From contig NZ_QHJQ01000004.1 of NCBI RefSeq assembly GCF_003185655.1, forward strand, positions 248,001-312,000: 64,000 nucleotides of DNA. The letters are read 5' to 3'. Shown here piece by piece: positions 25,562-35,275 of this stretch. The translations under genes and the position numbers were made by a program. Numbering within the stretch: position 1 is the first letter of the stretch; every line of letters begins with the position of its first letter. Origin of the DNA: Coraliomargarita sinensis (GTDB lineage Bacteria; Verrucomicrobiota; Verrucomicrobiia; Opitutales; Coraliomargaritaceae). The notes below the pieces were generated by a model that saw nothing but the letters and a program-made list of their open reading frames with translations, was not told where the DNA came from and did no database searches.

Positions 25562-27714
25562 ATTTCGTCGAACTGGCCCTCGCCGCTGAGCACCAGACGG
25601 CTGAGCTTGCTCTGGTCGATGTTTTCGGGCGGCTTGAAGTTGCGTCCTCCCTTGTCGGGCAGCACCAGGTCGGGGCCGACGAAGTAGGGCTCGAGGGTGT
25701 CGTTCTCGCCGTCCTTGCCCCAGGTGATTTTGATCACGACCAGCGTGGGGTTGTCCTGACGGATACTGGTAATCCGCACCCCTCTCGCCTTGCCGTCGAG
25801 AACCATGACCGTCTCATACTCGCGCCTACCAGCGCGCATGCCGACTCCTTGCTGCATGTCTTCGCTGCGCAGGGTCACCGCTCCACCACCCCCCGAGCGA
25901 TGCTCTTGCCCGGCAATGTCGCTGACAACGAAGACATAGCTCATCCACATCGTGGCGCCGTCTTCGAGCAGGCCGGCCTCCTTAAGGCTTCCGTCGAGCT
26001 CGATGTAGGCGCCTCCGCTCCAGCGGTGCGTGGCACAGCGGTTGCCGGTCACGGGCAGCTCCCCGTAAGCGATGCTTTTGGGCAGGGTGGCGGGTGCCCG
26101 ATCCGATTTTTCCTCTGAACCGATGAAGACGTAGCTGCCCTTGGTGCCGATGGCGCCACTCTTGCCGGTGAGCAAGGGAGCCTCTCCGACCTCTGCAGGG
26201 TAGTCGAAGGGTTCGTAGATCAATGCTCCCTTGGGATCGATCGGTCCGCGGTTCACCACCACGGTCGCCGGCGTCGCGTCGCCGGGAGTCGGCTTGACCG
26301 CATAGGTCACCTTACCCCGGGCAGGCGCCTCCGTATCCTCAAAGCTGCGTGCATCCGCGGGAATATCGTCCGCAATGAGCTTGTTATCCCGCGCAACGAG
26401 AAAGCCATCGTAAGGACCGCGCGCCTCCCAACTGAGCATCACCCCGTCCATGCTGCGGTAGGCTAACAAGTCGGTGGGTGAGGTGTCGCAGGAGGCACTG
26501 AGTTCCTGCTTTCCGGAAGGCAGGCTGAGCACCACCTTGTATTCGTTGGCACCCGGCAGGGCTGCGGTGTCGAGGTAGGTGGTTTGGGTCGGGGAAAGAT
26601 CGGCGCCGAGGCTCTTGCCGTTGCGCAGGATGTCAATGCCCCTGGGCTTCTCGCTGCCGAGTTGCCAGAGCAGTTGGACGCCCTCTTCGGTGCCATGAGC
26701 CACCAGGTGGGAGGGCAGCTTGGGCTCGTCGAGCTTTTGCATTTCGGAGGCCATCGCCCGGCCGATATTGAAGTAGCTGCGGGCGTTGCTGTTCCAGTGG
26801 TAGTCGACCTTTTCGGTGGGCTTGCCATCCTTGCCGAACTTGAACTGCATCTTGTCGGGACCGTAGGGCTTGTCGGTGTCGACCACGGCCACATTACCGG
26901 CGAAGTCGGGATACTTTCCTGTGTCCGCCATCGCGCGCTGGCCGTCCTTGATCGGACTCTCGCCACCGATGTTGCCGCTGGTGGCGATCACGAAGGGCAG
27001 CTTGGGAATGCCGAGGCCGTGTTCCTCGCTGCGGATGTCCCGGATAAAGGCTTCCATGTTGGCCTCGTAGCTTTCCGGGACCCCATCACCGTATTGGTCG
27101 TTCCATCCCTGGTGCCAGCCGAAGCCGGCGATTTCGACCCCCTGCCCTTCGTAGTCGGGAAAGAAGCTGTCGATGTTTTCAATGACCTGGCGGACCACCT
27201 TGAGCAGCTGCTGGTAGTAGTAGCCCTTGTCTTTCGGCGTGAGCGGCTCGGGATACTTGCCCACACTGGGAGGGCTGAAGTCGTAGTTGAGGCTCTTGCC
27301 GCCCCAGGCCACCTTGATCAGCAGGACCTGCTCCCCGGTGGCATCGCCGATCACATGACCGAAGCCAAGTTCGGGACCGATCTGGCTGCCCGAGCCACCA
27401 TAACCCGGCTTCAAGGGACCGTGGCGGAGATCTCCCCAAGGATGGGAATCGTAGTGAATCCAGACGTCATCACGCTCCACCCACTCGCCATCGTCATTGA
27501 CCAATGACTGAAATTCCTTTTCCGGGGCGTTGTTGACCAGGGAGCGGAGCGAGTTGCCTCCATCCCCTTCGACACTAGCCTTGCCCTGCATGTTGGACTG
27601 CCCGGCGAGGATGTAGATTTTGACGGGTTCCCTGGCTTGAAGTGGCGCCGCCATCAACAGCGAGGCCGCCAACAGAGTCAGGCAATGAAGTGATTGGGTG
27701 AAGTGTTTTTTCAT
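25516..27714 (-). CDS. Secreted sialate-O-acetylesterase-like (SASA) carbohydrate esterase with C-terminal accessory module
   Basis: 732 residues, signal peptide to about residue 27 (LLMAAPLQA). SGNH-type esterase domain: IYILAGQSNMQGKAS with Ser40, GPELGFGHVIGDATGEQ, KVAWGGKSLNYDF, GFGWHQGWND near 204, and a His in VDYHWNSNARSYFN as likely catalytic base. A fibronectin-like part (about 335-490) and a C-terminal beta module follow, starting ALIYEPFDYPAEVGEAP and ending QFDEIRVGPTFESVVGKGR. The module recurs in the next two large proteins. SASA enzymes remove acetyl esters from sugars. The gene lies 49 bp after the 1261-residue gene and is probably co-transcribed with it. Confidence 0.85.
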   Translation of the reverse strand: MKKHFTQSLHCLTLLAASLLMAAPLQAREPVKIYILAGQSNMQGKASVEGDGGNSLRSLVNNAPEKEFQSLVNDDGEWVERDDVWIHYDSHPWGDLRHGPLKPGYGGSGSQIGPELGFGHVIGDATGEQVLLIKVAWGGKSLNYDFSPPSVGKYPEPLTPKDKGYYYQQLLKVVRQVIENIDSFFPDYEGQGVEIAGFGWHQGWNDQYGDGVPESYEANMEAFIRDIRSEEHGLGIPKLPFVIATSGNIGGESPIKDGQRAMADTGKYPDFAGNVAVVDTDKPYGPDKMQFKFGKDGKPTEKVDYHWNSNARSYFNIGRAMASEMQKLDEPKLPSHLVAHGTEEGVQLLWQLGSEKPRGIDILRNGKSLGADLSPTQTTYLDTAALPGANEYKVVLSLPSGKQELSASCDTSPTDLLAYRSMDGVMLSWEARGPYDGFLVARDNKLIADDIPADARSFEDTEAPARGKVTYAVKPTPGDATPATVVVNRGPIDPKGALIYEPFDYPAEVGEAPLLTGKSGAIGTKGSYVFIGSEEKSDRAPATLPKSIAYGELPVTGNRCATHRWSGGAYIELDGSLKEAGLLEDGATMWMSYVFVVSDIAGQEHRSGGGGAVTLRSEDMQQGVGMRAGRREYETVMVLDGKARGVRITSIRQDNPTLVVIKITWGKDGENDTLEPYFVGPDLVLPDKGGRNFKPPENIDQSKLSRLVLSGEGQFDEIRVGPTFESVVGKGR

Positions 27715-27763
27715 GATTACGTTCAGTTTCGAGAGATTGAATGAGGCCGGCGAGGATGAGTTC

Positions 27764-30700
27764 TTAGTCGAGCGGCACGGTGCCGACCATCACGCTGGAC
27801 AGCGTGGGCCCGATGCGAATTTCATCGGCCGTCTCGGCCGTCACACCATCCACAAAGAGGTACAGCGTATCGAGCGCACTCTGATCAAAGGCTTCTTCCA
27901 CCACGCAAACCGGGGTTTCCAGCAACATCGGACCATAGATCGGCGCATCATACACACGGTGGATTTCCATCTTGTCGGGATCCGCCCCGCTCTTGCCCCA
28001 GGTGAAATGGCCGACAATCATGTGGGGCGCGGTTTTACTAAAACGGAGGTCCTGGGAGCGCGACCAGGGGTTGCGGTTCTCCCCTGTCCTTTCGCCATTG
28101 AATGTGGCAAAGATGGTTCGTTTGCGGGCGTCGCCACTGAAACCAATGCTGGTATCGGCTCCACTCAGTGCGAAACTCACCTCGGGCCTCACCATCATCA
28201 GGCTGAACCAGAGCTCGCCACCATCATCGAGCAGCTTGTGCTTGGCCAGCACTTGGGGATCCAGCTTGCGGGTCGCACTCCGGTGCCGGTGCCCCACCAT
28301 GTGACCTCCAGAAGCGGGCAGGCTGGAGTATTGAATCGAGGGAGTCTGGGTGACCTTGTGCGCACTGACCGAAACCTTATAGTGGTCGGAGCCACCCTCC
28401 TTGCCCACGATCCACGGGCCGACAAAGCCGAAGGAGCCACCTCCCTCTTTCCCGTCAAGCACACCCGCCGGGTAATTGAAAGGCTCGTAGACCGCAACAC
28501 CGACATCCTCATCGGACACCTTGAAGCCCAGCTTGCCAGTTGCCGATTTGCCCTGGCCGTCCATAACAATGTATTCGAGATGGTCGAAGCCGTTGAAGCC
28601 GAAGTTGGCCGTATAGACCAGAGGCGCATCAATGGCGATGCGGTTCTCAATGTCGCGACCATTGACATCGGTCAGCCGGCCGTGTTCGGGCTGCTTCTTG
28701 ATGACATAGCCGAGCGCATCACCATCCGGATCCGATCCGGTCAGCGTGAACGTCATCGGCTCCCCGGGCCGCACCTCGCAGTGTCGCTCCACGGCCTGTG
28801 GTGGCTGATTGGCGGGCATCTTTCCGGCGGCGTTGTAGAGGTCGACGTGGATGACTTCGCGCACCACGGACAAGCCCAGGGAATCGGTCATCTCGACCTC
28901 AAAGGCGTATTTGCCGGGCTTCTTGCCGGTGAAGGTGATCGTCATCGCCTTGGCTCCGGCTGAGGCGTTCGGCGTGAAAGTGACTTCACCCGCCCCATAG
29001 AGTTTTCGCCAGGTATAGATGGTTTTTTCCTCATCGCGCACACCATAATTGGTGGCGTCCACCACGATGCGTGTCTTGTCGTCCGGCAGTTTCAGCGCTT
29101 CATGCTCCACCTTGACGTCATTGATCACCATCAACTTGTCGACTTCCTCGGGCGCTTCTCCATTCTGGATCACATCGACCAGCTCCCTGACGTCAACGGT
29201 ATCGATCAGCAACAACTCACCTACCTTATTCATGAGATCGTAGGTCGACCCCATGCCCATCGCAGCTTTTCCGAACTTCTGCGGGACCTTCTTTTTGATC
29301 GCCGCGGTGGCATCATGGGTCATGCCCAGAAGCAAGGCTTCCTGGAAGAGATGCTTGGACAGGGCTTGCTGAGCCGCGGGCGGGGCACCCCGGCCGAACA
29401 TGGAATCCGCCGGGGGTGGCGTCTCGATGTTGTCCACGACGAGATCGGCAACCGCTAATGTCTCTTGCTTGTCGAGCTTATTCAGCATCTGGGCCGATTC
29501 CGCGCGCGCCATCCCGGACGGAGTCCTGAGCATGGAGCGAACGGCGGGGATGAGCTTGCTGCGATCCACTCCTTCAAGTCCCGTATCATTGATGATGTCA
29601 GCGATAAGTATGGACATCAATGCATGCGACCACTGCAGCGGATCTTCCTCATCGACCGGGAAAGTGGGTCGCTCAATCGCGACAATCGCTTCCATAACGG
29701 CATCCAGATGTTCTCTGGCCTCGCTACGATCGAGTGCGCCCAGCACCTTGACGGCGGCAAAGCGGATATATGCCGTGTCGTGCTGTAGAAGCGAGACCAT
29801 GCCCCTGGCAACCTCCTCGTTCTTCATGGACTTCACCGGACCCTTGGCTTTTTGCTTCACCCTCATCAGCACGGCACAGGAACCGACCCGCGCCAGGATC
29901 GGCGCCGACTCATCCAGTACGATGGCCAGCAGCTGATCGATCAGCGCGGCGGCCTCGGATGGATCCGACTTCGCTAGGATCCGCCCGGACAGTTCATTCG
30001 CAATCTTATGCCTCATCATGCCCTGAAAGCCTGGGATGGCCGCAATCAACTGAGCATCCGTAGCTTGGGCCGGATCCAATTTTTTGGCCATCAGCAGCTC
30101 GCGGAACTCCTCCCGGCTCAACTCAAGCTCCGGATCCCTGTCCCGCCCGGTGATCACGAGCTGCTTGAGGGGCAGCGCATAGGCGAGCATGGCGGTGGCC
30201 CAATAGCTGAAATCCTCGTAAGGATTGCTACGTGCGTCGTAGATGCGGCTGTGGTCCCAGCTACGCTTCAAATCGAGGTGCCAGCGGATTTCACGAAATT
30301 GCAGGTTGGCCGCCGCGGGGCCAACGACATCGGCACCCAGGGGATGGAACATCTGTCCGAAGAATGGACCTCCATGAGCATAACCGCGCTTCCCGTCGGT
30401 TGAGAGCGCAGCCTTTCTGGCAAAGAACTTGGCCTTATCCGCCTGGTCCTTTTCCAGGGAGAGGGCCAGTGCGGGCATCGCGCACTTGCCGTTATAGTCA
30501 CCAAGACCGTCAATGATACCGTAGGAGTGCTCGCCATAAGGCGGGGTCCCCTTGAAGGCATGATGACCGAAGTAGATTTCCTGGACCCTGTGGGATTTCT
30601 CCACAATCTCGCTTTTCACCCCTGCCTCGCGCGCCAGAGACAGTCCGAGATAGCCCAGGGCCGAACTGCAGTTGATCGGCCCATAGCCACCGATCCTCCC

Positions 30701-31549
30701 GTTACCGCCTGAGGGAAGCTGCTCGCAGAAGTCATGGCCTGTGGTGCCAAACCAGCTCACCCCCCTGGCGTGCCTTTCGGCCAGTTCGACCAGCTTGGGA
30801 AAGATGCTCTTGTCCTTGGTCGCCATGTAGTATTCGGCAAGGGAGATCAACTTCGCACCGGAATGCCAGGCGCCATCATCACCGATCTTGATTTCGTGAG
30901 CCCATTTTCTGGCGAGTGCCTGATGCTTGTCGTTGTCGGGGTTGGTCGGATCGTTGGCCGCCAGCAGGCAAAGGATGCCAAAACCGACCGAGTCGACTTT
31001 TTCCTGCCGGGCCAATGCCGCAATGCCCTTGCGGAGCACGTTCCGGCTTTTGGGGCAATTGTAGGGTGCGGTGGCCGAGTAGCGGCCCAGGTATTCCAGT
31101 TGGATGGGCACGGTCCTGGTCTCGCCCTTACGCCAGATCAGCAGATTGAGGATGGCCGGGTTGCGGGCCTCCGCCTCGTTGATCGCATTGGCCATGGGAA
31201 TCCACACATATTGGCCCAGGGGAAGAAGCGGCACCTCTTTCGCTCCGGTCCCATCTGCGCCCAGAATCACGTCGCCCACTTCCAGCACCCCATCGGCCGG
31301 GGAACCTTCCTCGACCTTTTTCACCAGAATCTGACGCACAAACTTGCCTTCCTGTGTGCGCTGCCGCGCGCGCCAAGCGGCGCAATGTAGCCCGACGGGG
31401 CCGATCTGGCGCTCATTCTTGCGGGTCAGTTCTCCCCCTTGAGTCAGATCGGGAATGGGCTGCTTCGGACCGTCCTCAGCCCGGGTAGGAAGCAACAGGC
31501 TGAACAGGGTGAGTAGAAAAAGGAAACGGGTGATGAATAAGGATTTCAC
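27764..31549 (-). CDS. Secreted PDZ/alpha-toroid/HEAT multidomain protein (DUF6288-like)
   Basis: 1261 residues with a GTG start (no better ATG before the signal peptide FITRFLFLLTLFSLLLPTRA). Order: PDZ-like fold (VEEGSPADGVLEVGDVILGA, 77-96), a toroid-like helical region (145-480; PYNCPKSRNVL, YGPINCSSALGYLGLSLARE), HEAT-like helices (520-760), an Ig-like sandwich (IYTWRKLYGAGEVTF near 865), a cadherin-like repeat (GSDPDGDALGY near 960), and the module YEPFNYPAG to ADEIRIGPTLSSV. It matches what Pfam calls DUF6288, by memory. Toroid plus C-terminal module resembles lyases or terpene-cyclase-like folds, but no catalytic set is evident. Site C lies 110 bp upstream. Confidence 0.75.
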   Translation of the reverse strand: MKSLFITRFLFLLTLFSLLLPTRAEDGPKQPIPDLTQGGELTRKNERQIGPVGLHCAAWRARQRTQEGKFVRQILVKKVEEGSPADGVLEVGDVILGADGTGAKEVPLLPLGQYVWIPMANAINEAEARNPAILNLLIWRKGETRTVPIQLEYLGRYSATAPYNCPKSRNVLRKGIAALARQEKVDSVGFGILCLLAANDPTNPDNDKHQALARKWAHEIKIGDDGAWHSGAKLISLAEYYMATKDKSIFPKLVELAERHARGVSWFGTTGHDFCEQLPSGGNGRIGGYGPINCSSALGYLGLSLAREAGVKSEIVEKSHRVQEIYFGHHAFKGTPPYGEHSYGIIDGLGDYNGKCAMPALALSLEKDQADKAKFFARKAALSTDGKRGYAHGGPFFGQMFHPLGADVVGPAAANLQFREIRWHLDLKRSWDHSRIYDARSNPYEDFSYWATAMLAYALPLKQLVITGRDRDPELELSREEFRELLMAKKLDPAQATDAQLIAAIPGFQGMMRHKIANELSGRILAKSDPSEAAALIDQLLAIVLDESAPILARVGSCAVLMRVKQKAKGPVKSMKNEEVARGMVSLLQHDTAYIRFAAVKVLGALDRSEAREHLDAVMEAIVAIERPTFPVDEEDPLQWSHALMSILIADIINDTGLEGVDRSKLIPAVRSMLRTPSGMARAESAQMLNKLDKQETLAVADLVVDNIETPPPADSMFGRGAPPAAQQALSKHLFQEALLLGMTHDATAAIKKKVPQKFGKAAMGMGSTYDLMNKVGELLLIDTVDVRELVDVIQNGEAPEEVDKLMVINDVKVEHEALKLPDDKTRIVVDATNYGVRDEEKTIYTWRKLYGAGEVTFTPNASAGAKAMTITFTGKKPGKYAFEVEMTDSLGLSVVREVIHVDLYNAAGKMPANQPPQAVERHCEVRPGEPMTFTLTGSDPDGDALGYVIKKQPEHGRLTDVNGRDIENRIAIDAPLVYTANFGFNGFDHLEYIVMDGQGKSATGKLGFKVSDEDVGVAVYEPFNYPAGVLDGKEGGGSFGFVGPWIVGKEGGSDHYKVSVSAHKVTQTPSIQYSSLPASGGHMVGHRHRSATRKLDPQVLAKHKLLDDGGELWFSLMMVRPEVSFALSGADTSIGFSGDARKRTIFATFNGERTGENRNPWSRSQDLRFSKTAPHMIVGHFTWGKSGADPDKMEIHRVYDAPIYGPMLLETPVCVVEEAFDQSALDTLYLFVDGVTAETADEIRIGPTLSSVMVGTVPLD

Positions 31550-31658
31550 GAGTGATGGATTTCATGGCGATGGGTCGCAACCTTTGGAATGCGACTCCTT
31601 GCCGTCTTTTTAGATCGGGTATAATTAAACAGTGTTCCAGATTATCTTCACCCACCAT

Positions 31659-31677
31659 CCCGTATCTTTTCTATCAT
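31659..31677 (-). promoter_or_regulatory. 19-bp regulatory element, site C
   Basis: Plus-strand CCCGTATCTTTTCTATCAT, 110 bp upstream of the GTG start at 31549. A TTATACCC -10-like stretch lies between site and gene. Confidence 0.6.
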
Positions 31678-31727
31678 GTTAGGCGGATTGTACGATACCA
31701 ACGCTCACCTATTACTGGCAAAACAGG

Positions 31728-31799
31728 TCGGGACGGCAGCCCTCTGCGCTCCGCGATACTTGCCTAACGTGCCGGACGCATGAGGGCATGACGCCCTAC
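31728..31799. repeat. REP-like hairpin, family 1
   Basis: Arms GTCGGGACGGCAGCCCTC and GAGGGCATGACGCCCTAC around a roughly 30-base inner part. The same arm sequence occurs at 49663-49746. Confidence 0.65.
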
Positions 31800-31878
31800 T
31801 CTTTTATCAAGTCTTCAATCGATATGAGCCGATCGAGTCAGTCATTGGTATTCGCTGCGACGCTCCTCCCTGCCCCGA

Positions 31879-33522
31879 TCAGTTTTTGTCCTGTATCGCC
31901 TTAGCCTCTTGGTGAATCGACGGCGTGCTACCCTGCAGCAGGTTCACGAGCTTGCGCGCCATGGCATCGCCTGTCAGGTAGGCGAACTTCGCCGCACCAT
32001 GATAATGCGTGGGGTCCTTGCTGGTGGCGCGACCAATGATCCGTTCGGCCTCCCTGTATGCTTCACTCTCTTTGCCGTATGCAGCGGCAACCGATTGCTT
32101 CATACCGAGCTCAACGGGAAAGTATTTCAAGGTATTGACCAGATCGACACGCCCCTTCAATTCCGGGTGCTCTGCGGCATGGAGCATGCCGCTGTTGACC
32201 TCGCCATTGAAGCTATTGAACGCCCAGGCCTGGTGGCCCAGCAGGCCGCAGATCACCGGCAATTCGGGTGCCTTCACTGCCTGGCGAAAGTCCTTGATGA
32301 AGTGGACCAGTTGCTTGCCATAGTCCTCGTTGCCCGCATCGTTCCAGCCTTGAAACCAGACCAGGCCGGCCAGTTCATAACCCACTTCCGGATTATAATC
32401 AGGATGGTATTTGCCGGGGTCAGCCAGCACCTCGCGGATGTGACCCAGCGCCCAGCGCAGGCGATCGCCCATGGGCTTGTCGTCGGTCGCCAGTGAGGGC
32501 GGACGCCAGTCAGTATGCAAGCTGGTGCCTCCCCAAGCGCATTTGACCAGCAGCACCGGACCATCGACCAGATCCTCGAAACTGATACCGAAGGGATATT
32601 CGGGACCAACACGGGACGGGCCTTTACCGTAGCCAATGGTCAACGGGCCGTGAGTCACAGAGCTGTACTGCACCCCTGCATCCTTCACTTTCTTTCCGGC
32701 CACCTCGCCGAAAGCCGTGATGTAGGTCCGCTTGGCAATCGGCAGGTTGATGGCATCCTCCAGCAACTTGGCATGCTCCAGGCGGTTCTCCGCCTTCGGC
32801 CGGGGACTCCCGGCAAGTTGTTTTTCCAGGGCGAGATAATCCTCCGCTGTTGCTCCGTTGAGAAACAAATCGCGCACGCGCTTGAGATCGCCCGCGATCC
32901 CCTCATCGCGCTTGGCGATCAACTGCAGTGCCTTCTCCGGGTGAAGCTTGTTCTCCGGTGACTCGATGTGTTCGGCCATGCGCTTGTAGAGACCCGCTTC
33001 CTCCGCCTTTTGATGGAGGAAGATGGTCATGAACTGTCTCGTACCCATGCCTTTGAATTGTTCTTGAAGCTGGGGAGGCGGACCCCATTCGTTTGTGTTC
33101 CAATCGTTGTTCTCGAGCGTCTTCCCTTCTTTTTCAGCCCTGCGGCTGAAATTATCATAATACCTCGAGCGCCAGAGCCGTCGCAGTTCACTGCGCTCCT
33201 CAATCAGGGCCTTGCCCCTGGCGTTGTACGCCTCTGAGCCCGTGGCAAAACGGATTCCCGACCAGTAGAACTCCTTCCAGTTGAAATAGCGACTCTTCGC
33301 AGTCGCCGTCCTGGCGGGCGGAACATACACTGGCTGGGTCAGGTACCAGCCCGTCCCGGGATGGAAGTGGCCCACCATGTTCGACTGCCCCATCAGGAAG
33401 ACGATCTTCAGTTTTTCCCCCTGACCTGGTGCTTCATTCGCCGAGAGCATTGGGGCCGTCACAAGCAGAGCCAGACAGGCGGGTGAGAGTTTTCGGAATC
33501 GTTGAATCACATTTTTTAGCAT
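31879..33522 (-). CDS. Secreted sialate-O-acetylesterase-like (SASA) carbohydrate esterase
   Basis: 547 residues; signal peptide in residues 11-28 (CLALLVTAPMLSA). SGNH motifs: KIVFLMGQSNMVGHFHP with Ser47, RVGPEYPFGISFED, LVKCAWGGTSLHTDWRPPS, LAGLVWFQGWNDAG and a His in TSKDPTHYHGAAKFAY as probable catalytic base. A 150-residue helical insert (75-230, KALIEERSELRRLWRSRY) not present in the paralogue at 25516 separates Ser block and Gly block. It lacks the C-terminal YEPFDYP module. Predicted to deacetylate a polysaccharide or its oligomers in the periplasm. No 19-bp site is found directly upstream; a broken regulator gene lies there. Confidence 0.85.
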   Translation of the reverse strand: MLKNVIQRFRKLSPACLALLVTAPMLSANEAPGQGEKLKIVFLMGQSNMVGHFHPGTGWYLTQPVYVPPARTATAKSRYFNWKEFYWSGIRFATGSEAYNARGKALIEERSELRRLWRSRYYDNFSRRAEKEGKTLENNDWNTNEWGPPPQLQEQFKGMGTRQFMTIFLHQKAEEAGLYKRMAEHIESPENKLHPEKALQLIAKRDEGIAGDLKRVRDLFLNGATAEDYLALEKQLAGSPRPKAENRLEHAKLLEDAINLPIAKRTYITAFGEVAGKKVKDAGVQYSSVTHGPLTIGYGKGPSRVGPEYPFGISFEDLVDGPVLLVKCAWGGTSLHTDWRPPSLATDDKPMGDRLRWALGHIREVLADPGKYHPDYNPEVGYELAGLVWFQGWNDAGNEDYGKQLVHFIKDFRQAVKAPELPVICGLLGHQAWAFNSFNGEVNSGMLHAAEHPELKGRVDLVNTLKYFPVELGMKQSVAAAYGKESEAYREAERIIGRATSKDPTHYHGAAKFAYLTGDAMARKLVNLLQGSTPSIHQEAKAIQDKN

Positions 33523-33589
33523 ACTATTATATCATTATTTGTGGAGCCGCCCCGAACAAACCGGAAGGAAGCAAGGTCAATCCGGATTA

Positions 33590-33808
33590 GGAAAAAAGAC
33601 GTTGATATTGCCTCACACGGATTCGGATTTTGGGTTTCATTTGCGCCAGCCTTCAGTCGCCCACTTTCACTGGGACTATCAGCCCGTCGTCCGCCGCATC
33701 ATGCGCTGGGTCAATAACATGGCTCGTGGGATCGGCGACCGGCGCAGCAGCTTTACCAAGGCTGAATTTATAGATGGAGTCACCATTGGTCCGCCGCCTG
33801 AAGGATAA
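33590..33808 (+). pseudogene. 3' remnant of a GntR-LacI regulator paralogue
   Basis: Reads HTDSDFGFHLRQPSVAHFHW, DYQPVVRRIMRWVNNMARGI, DDRR-like GDRRSSFTKAEF, ending PPPEG-stop. It aligns over about 65 residues with the C-terminal end of the intact regulator at 35276-36325 (PSVAHLDWKLGPVVRRIVKW, GIDDRRQSYSKVRY). The DNA-binding and most of the sensor part are missing. It probably once controlled the acetylesterase at 33522. Confidence 0.8.
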
Positions 33809-33834
33809 AATACTATGATCGGACTTCTTACAGC

Positions 33835-34737
33835 CTAAGCCGACTGCTCGCGGATCGTGGCGAAGGCCTTGCCCACTTGGTCGATTTCGGTCCACCTGCC
33901 CTCGATCTCGATAGGTCCCTGATAGCCGCCCTGGCGAAGTGCCTTGAAATAGGGGCGGAAGTCCTGCCCCTCAATCCCCGGAACGGTGCGCCCCCTGGAC
34001 TCGGCGATTTCCACCATCTCGACAAGATGTGCATACTTCTGAAAATACTTGGGTGGATCCTGCATACTGGAACTGTGGTAAATATCGGCCAAGGCACGTA
34101 TGTGCGGATGGTTGACCTCGGTCACAATCTCGCCGACTTCATGGAAGCGGCTAAGATAATTGCATTCCCGCTCCTGCAGGTTCTCGACCGCGACGATCAT
34201 GCCCTCGTCCCCGGCGATGTCCCCCATCCGTTGAAGCAGAGCGATGAACTGCTCGTCGGCCTGAGCCTTGCTCCAGCCTTCGGGAATCCTGCGTGAGGCA
34301 CTGCTCCCAAAAATGATGCGCTGGACCCCTGCCCGCTTGGCCCGCTGAAAGGCGGTTTTGGAAAATTTGAGTATATTCTCCATCTTCGCCTCCGGACCAA
34401 CGGAACGCAGTTCCGGCCCCTTGAGGAAGTTGTTGCAGCTGAGCGCGGGGATGGGTGATTTTTCCAGCTGCCTCAGTTCTTTTTCAAACGCTTCGACCGG
34501 CTCTTTGGGCTTGAGGAAACGATCCACACGCAACAAGAGAAACTCGGCACCCTGTTCAGCCACCGCCGCAGCCTTGGCCAAGGGGGCGTTGATCCCGAAT
34601 TTTGTAAAGAGCGGACCTTTGCTTGCCTTGTTGCCTGCGAGGCTTTGGCAACCGAAGAATGGCAGGCCGAGACCGGCCACCAAGCCGGATTGGATAAATT
34701 TTCGTCGTTCGAGAGGATTGTTTGTGGGCTCTTTCAT
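33835..34737 (-). CDS. Exported sugar-phosphate isomerase/epimerase-like TIM-barrel protein
   Basis: 300 residues. Tat-style leader (ERRKFIQSGLVAGLGLPFFG) with a possible lipoprotein Cys after FFG. The mature part is an AP-endonuclease-2/xylose-isomerase-like barrel: FGINAPLAKAAAVAEQGAEF, RAGVQRIIFGSSASRRIP, MIVAVENLQERECNY (metal-ligand Glu), HIRALADIYHSSSM (Asp, His) and YQGPIEIEGRW (final Glu). Enzymes of this fold isomerise or epimerise sugars; exported relatives are common next to Gfo/Idh/MocA genes. It stands alone, divergent from the region with site G. Substrate unknown. Confidence 0.85.
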   Translation of the reverse strand: MKEPTNNPLERRKFIQSGLVAGLGLPFFGCQSLAGNKASKGPLFTKFGINAPLAKAAAVAEQGAEFLLLRVDRFLKPKEPVEAFEKELRQLEKSPIPALSCNNFLKGPELRSVGPEAKMENILKFSKTAFQRAKRAGVQRIIFGSSASRRIPEGWSKAQADEQFIALLQRMGDIAGDEGMIVAVENLQERECNYLSRFHEVGEIVTEVNHPHIRALADIYHSSSMQDPPKYFQKYAHLVEMVEIAESRGRTVPGIEGQDFRPYFKALRQGGYQGPIEIEGRWTEIDQVGKAFATIREQSA

Positions 34738-35275
34738 TTTTCAGTTGGGTCGCGGCATCTATTTCGGGCGCGATGGGTTTGTGTGACTTATGAATCAATT
34801 GTGGAATCCAGTCATATCCATATGGGGCGGCAAAGGAATTTGCGTTCTACTCACAATAAATTGCTTTTATCAGCTCCTCCCGGACGAGCCGACGCATCGG
34901 ATTGCAGCTAGAGACACCATCGATACGACCATCGATACAGATTGCCCAATAAAGCCCATGGGTGACTGGATATCCGGGATCGCGTGCCATAATTTACATT
35001 TGGTTTCGGGCTTAAAGAAAACGGTAATGTCGCTGTACCTCGGTAGCGTGTCTAGAATTATAAAGATCAACATCTCGTATCTTATGAATCATGTTTCCGA
35101 GACGAAAAAATTATACCACTTCGAAGAAGCGCTCATTCGGGATAAAAACTTTGACCGCATGCCTGGCCAAGAGGAGTTCCATCTTGCTGCATGGCAATTT
35201 TTTGAATTTCTTGCTCCCGGGTAAGCATTCAAAAAAAACATAAAGCTAAGAGCAGTTCTATCCTACATCATAAAC
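34738..35275. other. Divergent intergenic region, no convincing gene
   Basis: A plus-strand frame of 144 codons (34790-35224) exists but has no domain, no ribosome-binding site and odd composition; I do not accept it. The region holds site G (35074-35092) between the TIM-barrel gene and the regulator gene. Confidence 0.5.
35074..35092. promoter_or_regulatory. 19-bp regulatory element, site G (near the regulator gene)
   Basis: Plus-strand CTCGTATCTTATGAATCAT, matching the consensus apart from one T-to-A change. It is 184 bp before the GntR-LacI start and 337 bp upstream of the TIM-barrel gene on the other strand, suggesting autoregulation or control of both. Confidence 0.5.

Noticed and set aside
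34790..35224. 144-codon plus-strand frame between divergent genes
   Set aside because: No domain, no ribosome-binding site, overlaps regulatory DNA with site G; codon use looks random.
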